Assembly (NCBI GenBank): GCA_021234535.1
Contig: CM037843.1
Span: 35,713,200 to 35,777,199, forward strand
DNA length: 64,000 nucleotides
Direction of reading: 5' to 3'
Origin: Stichopus chloronotus
Lineage: Eukaryota; Echinodermata; Holothuroidea; Aspidochirotida; Stichopodidae
Below the pieces are notes generated by a model, which was given only the letters and a program-made list of their open reading frames with translations, made no database searches and was not told where the DNA came from. A program made the position numbers and the translations under genes. Positions 58,945 to 64,000 of this stretch are shown here, one piece after another (the first letter of the stretch is position 1; each line of letters starts with the position of its first letter).

Positions 58945-61900
58945 AGTTGTGGATACCTACAGTATAATGATAGTCATTATCACTTGTAGGCTGAAGATAA
59001 ATACTGTATGTTACATAGGGCTGGGCCTAATGCAGAATTCAAGTTGCTTGTAAATTAAATGGAAGTGAAGGTTTAAAGTTTGAAAAATTGATTCTTAATG
59101 GAGCAAAGATTGGGTGGTATTAGGACTGCTGCTGACCGGTCTTTGTTAGACCATGTTCCCCATTTATCATAGTACCCCCTGGAATGAACCACCATCTCCT
59201 ACATCTGTGCTGTAAAATGTTAGGTTATCCTGCTGCTATAGATGTTCCTTGTACTTCGGTTTCATTCATTAGTCGAGAGAAGAACTTAAAGTGACTACAA
59301 CAATAGGTGGGCAGGCCTGCTAAAACAGCAGAACAGGATGGTAAATCCCTGTGACTCTCGCGGGGAGCGCACTTGGTGGAAGAAAGGATTTCCTGCTATG
59401 GATTTCACAAAAAACGGGGGCGCGGTTCATTGGTTTCTTGTAAGTGGTACCGTAGATAGACCAGTCATTATACTGTGATTCTCAAGACTCTAACGTCCTT
59501 AGAGGTAGAATCCCTTCGATTTGTTGAACAGTACTGTAAATACTATAGTACAGTACCAAAAGACTTGAGCGATTGTCTACATGACCTGTTTTAAATAGAT
59601 CTGTTTCCTAAATCAGTTGGACCATTCAAGCTACATTGCATCAATTTTTTAGGAATCAAGTTCTTAGTTTAATGAGGGTCAATGTGACTCAATGTTTGAT
59701 GTTCTCTAAAGAGTGTGTGTTCCATGGTACTTACATAGCAAGGAAAGCTGAAGAAATTCATCATCTATAGTAGACCGGGTGTCTAACATTTGGTGTACAG
59801 CAGACTCCTTAACCAAAAAACAGGTCCTATGATAATGTAATTATATATTGGACAGGAGATCAGTTTTGGTCATTTGATGAATTCATGAAAATTATATTTA
59901 GAGTAGGCCTTTGCCGTAAGGAACATCGTAATGAAAACTGGTAATAAATTTGCCATGGAGTTGTGCCCAGTGAAAGAAGTATGGCACAGCAATCCAGAAA
60001 ATTATTATGAAGTATATCAAGGGAGATAAAGTAAGTCTCAAAACTAGCTCACTGTTAGTTAAAGGAAAATGGCTACGTACATTACCAGTATGCATTTTAC
60101 TACGCATAAGATAACCTACTGCATCAATTGTGTTCTGTACTGTGAAGTTCAGAAGATGAGGCATGACCTGTCACCTGAGTAGGCCTCACCAGACTAACTC
60201 TGGTTACAAGTTAATTGGGGCATTCGAAGGAGACATTTACAGAGATTTTAAAACGCTATGTTCAGGATGTCTCTGCTACCATTGTACCAGCATTTACACT
60301 GCCTGAAACTTCATCCATGGTCGGACAGCGTACAAAAGATTCATACTTGTGCAAATAAATTAGTAATGGTCTTCTTTAAAAAGAATAGCTCTGTTAAGAA
60401 ATAAACCAGGTACTGTGTTGTTTAATATGTCAAAGCTAAAGTTTAGATGCTCTGTGAACTGTTGACTGATATTGTGTTACACGTATAACATACAGTAGTA
60501 ATGCATTTTCTGTGAAAATGGGTGATTATGTTGTTTTGTCGAAGCTTTTTTAATGTACTACTGTAAAGTAACAAAGGGCACAGATCGGAAAATGCCCTCT
60601 TGATGGAAGAAATTCAGTTTGTGTGACTTAATTCCCAGTTCATAGTTTGATATTGCTTTATTACTGTATGTGCTTGTTCATCTTTGAAACATCATTGCCA
60701 TTTCTGAGCTAAGTGATTGCTGTCAAGCTGAATGACTTATAATGCCAGCATGTGAATGGTTAGGACCAAGGGTGCCTTCACACTAGATCCTGAGGTCGAA
60801 GATCACATCTGTAGTGTAAACGCAGGTTCAGATCTGGATCAGATCCTCCTATTTTGATGCTGGCAGAGCCCAGGATCTGATCCTGACGTGGAGATCAATT
60901 TTCTAGTTTAAATGCTTCAGCATCAACAGTGACCAGCGGAACCCAGTGACCTCATGCGTTTTCTCAATATACCATGAAGTTTCTTATGCTGTTTTTACTC
61001 TCACTGTGAATATGCATTGACTCTACAATTCACATGAAAAAATCGCAATGTATCCCATTATATGTTTTTGAAAGTTTGCACTTTGTTATTCTCTCGGCAC
61101 ATCTTCTTGAAAGATGTGAAGTTTGGAAAATATTTTCTCAATTTAAAATCTGTGTATGTTTGGGACAGATATTCTCATTGTTTTTAGGTGAGGTTTGATA
61201 CACTTAAACAGTTTGATACATTTTTCATATGTCACATTAATGTCTACAAATGTATTTTGGAAGTTCTTAACATGTTTTTCCTTTTTTTTCTGTGATTCTT
61301 CGTTTAAATGTTGAAGTATGTGGTTCCAATTTGCACTTAATACTTTGCTTGTCTGGTAGCAGTCATAAGTAATGTTTGCAACTCCTGAAACAAGTACACT
61401 GACATACTGGCATCTTCTTTTAAGTAAAGGCAGAGAATAGTCCAAGCCTTCCCTTGAATTGTCGTCATAAACAATGCACATTGATCCTGATCAGTCTCAA
61501 GTGGTAGAAAATAATAGCAATAGATGTTGTCGTACATGTAGCCTAAGTAGCTTTCAAATACCGTACTGTATTATATACGATTTATTTTTTCAATATACAA
61601 GTTTTCATACATTAAAATATCACGCCTGGGTTTTTTTTTGGAAAAAAGCGTCATACAACTCCAAATTTCTTCGTATTCTCAAAGGAGAGTCCACTTGGAA
61701 GAAGGTGCTATTTATTTCCCTCGCACTGAAGGCTAGTGTAACGTTAAGGTAATGTTACCCATAAATGTATTGTCTTTACCCACTTACCATTGGATGTTGC
61801 TTGCTGCAAAGTTTTTCAGTTTTTTTTTCTCTTCATGGGGCTCATTATGCAGCTGTAGGCTTACAGTATGCTCAGCAGGTGGTTTGAAAAATTCTGGGTC

Positions 61901-63629
61901 GCATAAAAAGTTTTCCAGGCCATTCTTTTAGAGGAAAAAAAAAGTAATTGGAACAAAATACACATGTGAAAGTTGTGCCGAGAAGTATAGGGGGAGGGTG
62001 GCCCACTGCTGAAAAAAGTTGTCCGACTATTCCCTGTCATTTTTCAAAAGAAAAAAAGATACGTAGCGGGAAGATAATAGACCGAAGTACAGTATACACT
62101 GGTACATACAGTAAGTGTGGTGCGGTACTGCAGTAAAAGGGGACAATCATCTGGCTTTGCAGTGGCTGCATATTGGGTTCATTGCGCTTTTTTTTTTTCG
62201 TTTGATGCAATCCAAATTCGAAGTAGAAGCAGATATATAGACAAGGATTTACCAGAGATATTCATGCAAGTAGAAACAGAACTGAGTAGCTGTGGTCCCT
62301 GTGGGGCTGAATGCTCTATTTGCCTCTTAAACAAGGATAGCCTACATGCCACACTTTTAACAAAATCAGGCGATTGAATTCTTCAGGATTTGGTTGTAAT
62401 TACTTAGAGATTTCTTATCAAATAGACCTAAATAATTATTGAGTAGAGTACTGTATATTTTAGTCATGCTATCAAATTTATGTCTTTTTCTTTTAAAAAA
62501 AATGGAACTGTAATTGATTGGATTAATTAACAATTTTTCAACAATTAGTTGATTTAATGTCAAAGTGAACAGCTGCTATGAGCTGTTAATGAAAGGGGGG
62601 CAGCAGACTATCAAGTAGCCACTGTAGAATGTATCTTATCAAATCTGTAAGTGCGGTACGCAACCCTCGCAATCTGACAATTTAATGGAATTAACTTTTT
62701 ACAGATTTTTTTCGTTTACGGACACTACATGCTTTGGGGTCTTACTGTATTTCTTGTATTTCTTATATGGAGCCAACTTAAGTGTGAGACTTCGTAGAAC
62801 TATGTTTAGGACTGCTCTTAATGTTTAAATTGGAACCTGGCAATTCTGAGAAACTTTCTTACATAGCTCTGGATTGGTTGAAGTATTTTTTCTTTTCTGA
62901 AGGCGGACATGAGTTTTAACAGGGATTTTGTTTAAGGCTAGGGGAAAATGATATAAAGGCACTGAAGTACAGAGTTGATCATAAAATCCTCAGCCTTTTG
63001 TCTGACCTCCTCTATCACTCACATTGGCTTTTGTAAGGTGTTTGTGAAATAAGTCAAAAGTTTTCATTGTTTTTGCTGCACAGGCCAACATGCATCAGTG
63101 TTGGTTTCGTTAATATGATCATTCACTCATTTGCAGTAAATCATGAGAATCATGCCCCAGACGTAAGCATTTTTAAGTTCGTTTCTAGCAATTTCACAGA
63201 TTACCAGTAAATATCATTTGGCAGCTCACACAAAACAACAAAAACGAGTAAGACAAAAACTACGGTCACAGATTTCCCACTATCATTGAAATAACCAAAT
63301 TTGGAGGAAGTTTCTAAAATAAGATATATCTTCATATAGAAAAACAAACCTATTGATAAGTAGGCATTTGTTAGACTTTCATAATCTTTGTGGAATTCAC
63401 ATCTCTTGTTTGGAGGAAGACTGCCTGGAATAGTAAGGTCTTTTTCAGATTCTAACACCTTTATTAAAAATGACAGAGTTCTAGCTCTCTTAAATTTGAA
63501 ACTGGGATATTCAAGTCAAAATGCAGTACTTTATTGAGCTTCAAATATCTATAGGCAATTGCAACTCCTTAAAGATAAGAACTAGAATCAATGAGAAAAG
63601 AGCATGAGATAATAACAACTTGCTAAACT
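58945..63629. other. Gap, no gene recognised
   Basis: Contains a palindrome-rich stretch at 60771-60915, perhaps a DNA transposon end, and an unrecognised 112-codon frame on - at 61143-61481 (with QHLNEESQKKKEKHVKNFQN). Nothing else can be supported. Confidence 0.5.
60771..60915. repeat. Palindrome-rich segment, possible transposon end
   Basis: The segment begins GGGTGCCTTCACACTAGATC, of the kind seen at ends of some DNA transposons, and contains the palindromes GATCTGGATCAGATC (about 60831-60845) and CAGGATCTGATCCTG (60871-60885). No matching far end is visible. Confidence 0.35.
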
Positions 63630-64000
63630 AGAAGCACTTGTGCTCAAAAGCACCTTGGCAGAGATGGCACCTTGAGTTTGCATTGGAGACTATGGAGAAA
63701 TTGTTCCAATTTCTCAGGTCAGAGAGCAATGAAACCCATGATCTCAGAGGATGTCTTCAGAGGGCGTGTCCACCATAGTTTCAACCAAGATATTAGTGTT
63801 CTGGGAAGAAAGTGATTGAACAGGAACATATGGAACTATGAGGTTAACCAGATGTATGTAGTGGTGCTTGCCAATGAAGGGCGTTCCAAGTGAGGAGAAG
63901 CACTTCATATAAAGTAATCCTTTATCTGCAGGTAGCCAGTGTAGGTGGTAGAGAGATGGTGTGATGTGATCTCATCTTCTCATATTCAACACTAGTCTGG
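63630..64000 (-). pseudogene. Decayed LINE reverse transcriptase C-terminus, cut by window edge
   Basis: Read from the right edge on - the frame gives HHLHWLPAD-like sequence near 63945, the hallmark LHWLP motif after the reverse-transcriptase domain of CR1/L2/Rex-like LINEs, then a tail through LLSDLRNWNNFSIVSNANSR (about 63690) where LWN..LP..IR and the final basic segment are expected. Stops interrupt it. It continues beyond the window. Confidence 0.65.

Noticed and set aside
61143..61481. 112-codon minus-strand frame as a gene
   Set aside because: No domain recognised, a stop lies just upstream of the start, and no splice context; kept only as a remark.

Overview
The window is metazoan nuclear DNA. 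Genes are split into many small exons with GT..AG junctions, introns run to several kb, the base composition is AT-rich, and fossil LINEs, a gypsy-type retroelement, a hAT-like DNA transposon, tandem repeats and microsatellites fill much of the rest. The two protein genes I can identify and the style of the repeats fit an invertebrate animal, perhaps a marine deuterostome such as an echinoderm. That placement is inference; no species marker is visible.

Left part (1-15583, + strand): alpha-1,6-fucosyltransferase (FUT8), the Golgi enzyme that adds core fucose to N-glycans. Nine coding segments join without a phase break into 525 codons plus a stop. Only about 50 N-terminal residues (cytoplasmic tail and membrane anchor) lie to the left of the window. 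Its introns carry a decayed gypsy polyprotein fragment, a decayed LINE, and an antisense Arg/Ser-rich fossil.

Middle left (15584-31044): a gap with a pyrimidine-rich minisatellite, then a complete five-exon aquaporin gene on the - strand (stop at 21614, ATG at 31044), arranged tail to tail with FUT8. The 256-residue product resembles AQP8 in length and layout. Its two pore motifs are NPC and NPV in place of NPA/NPA, and the usual selectivity-filter arginine is replaced by valine. Its introns hold a miRNA-like hairpin, two neighbouring tandem arrays, and a nested palindrome with long (TA)n.

Middle right (31045-48110): two tRNA-Val genes on opposite strands, AAC on + and UAC on -, almost identical in sequence. 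The second lies close to one of two copies of a foldback-like repeat whose inverted ends are built from short iterons related to TGTTACATTTTGG. A LINE reverse-transcriptase fossil lies on the - strand near 44.1-44.7 kb.

Right part (48111-64000): no gene I can name. There are several tandem arrays, one carrying perfect DR1 nuclear-receptor-type sites, a 1.4-kb non-autonomous hAT-like element with an intact 8-bp target duplication, a recent 150-bp duplication, scattered exon-like segments on the + strand, and another LINE tail running off the right edge.

The most noteworthy items are the divergent aquaporin, the iteron-ended foldback family, the hairpin in the aquaporin intron, the nested palindrome, and the DR1-bearing tandem repeat.
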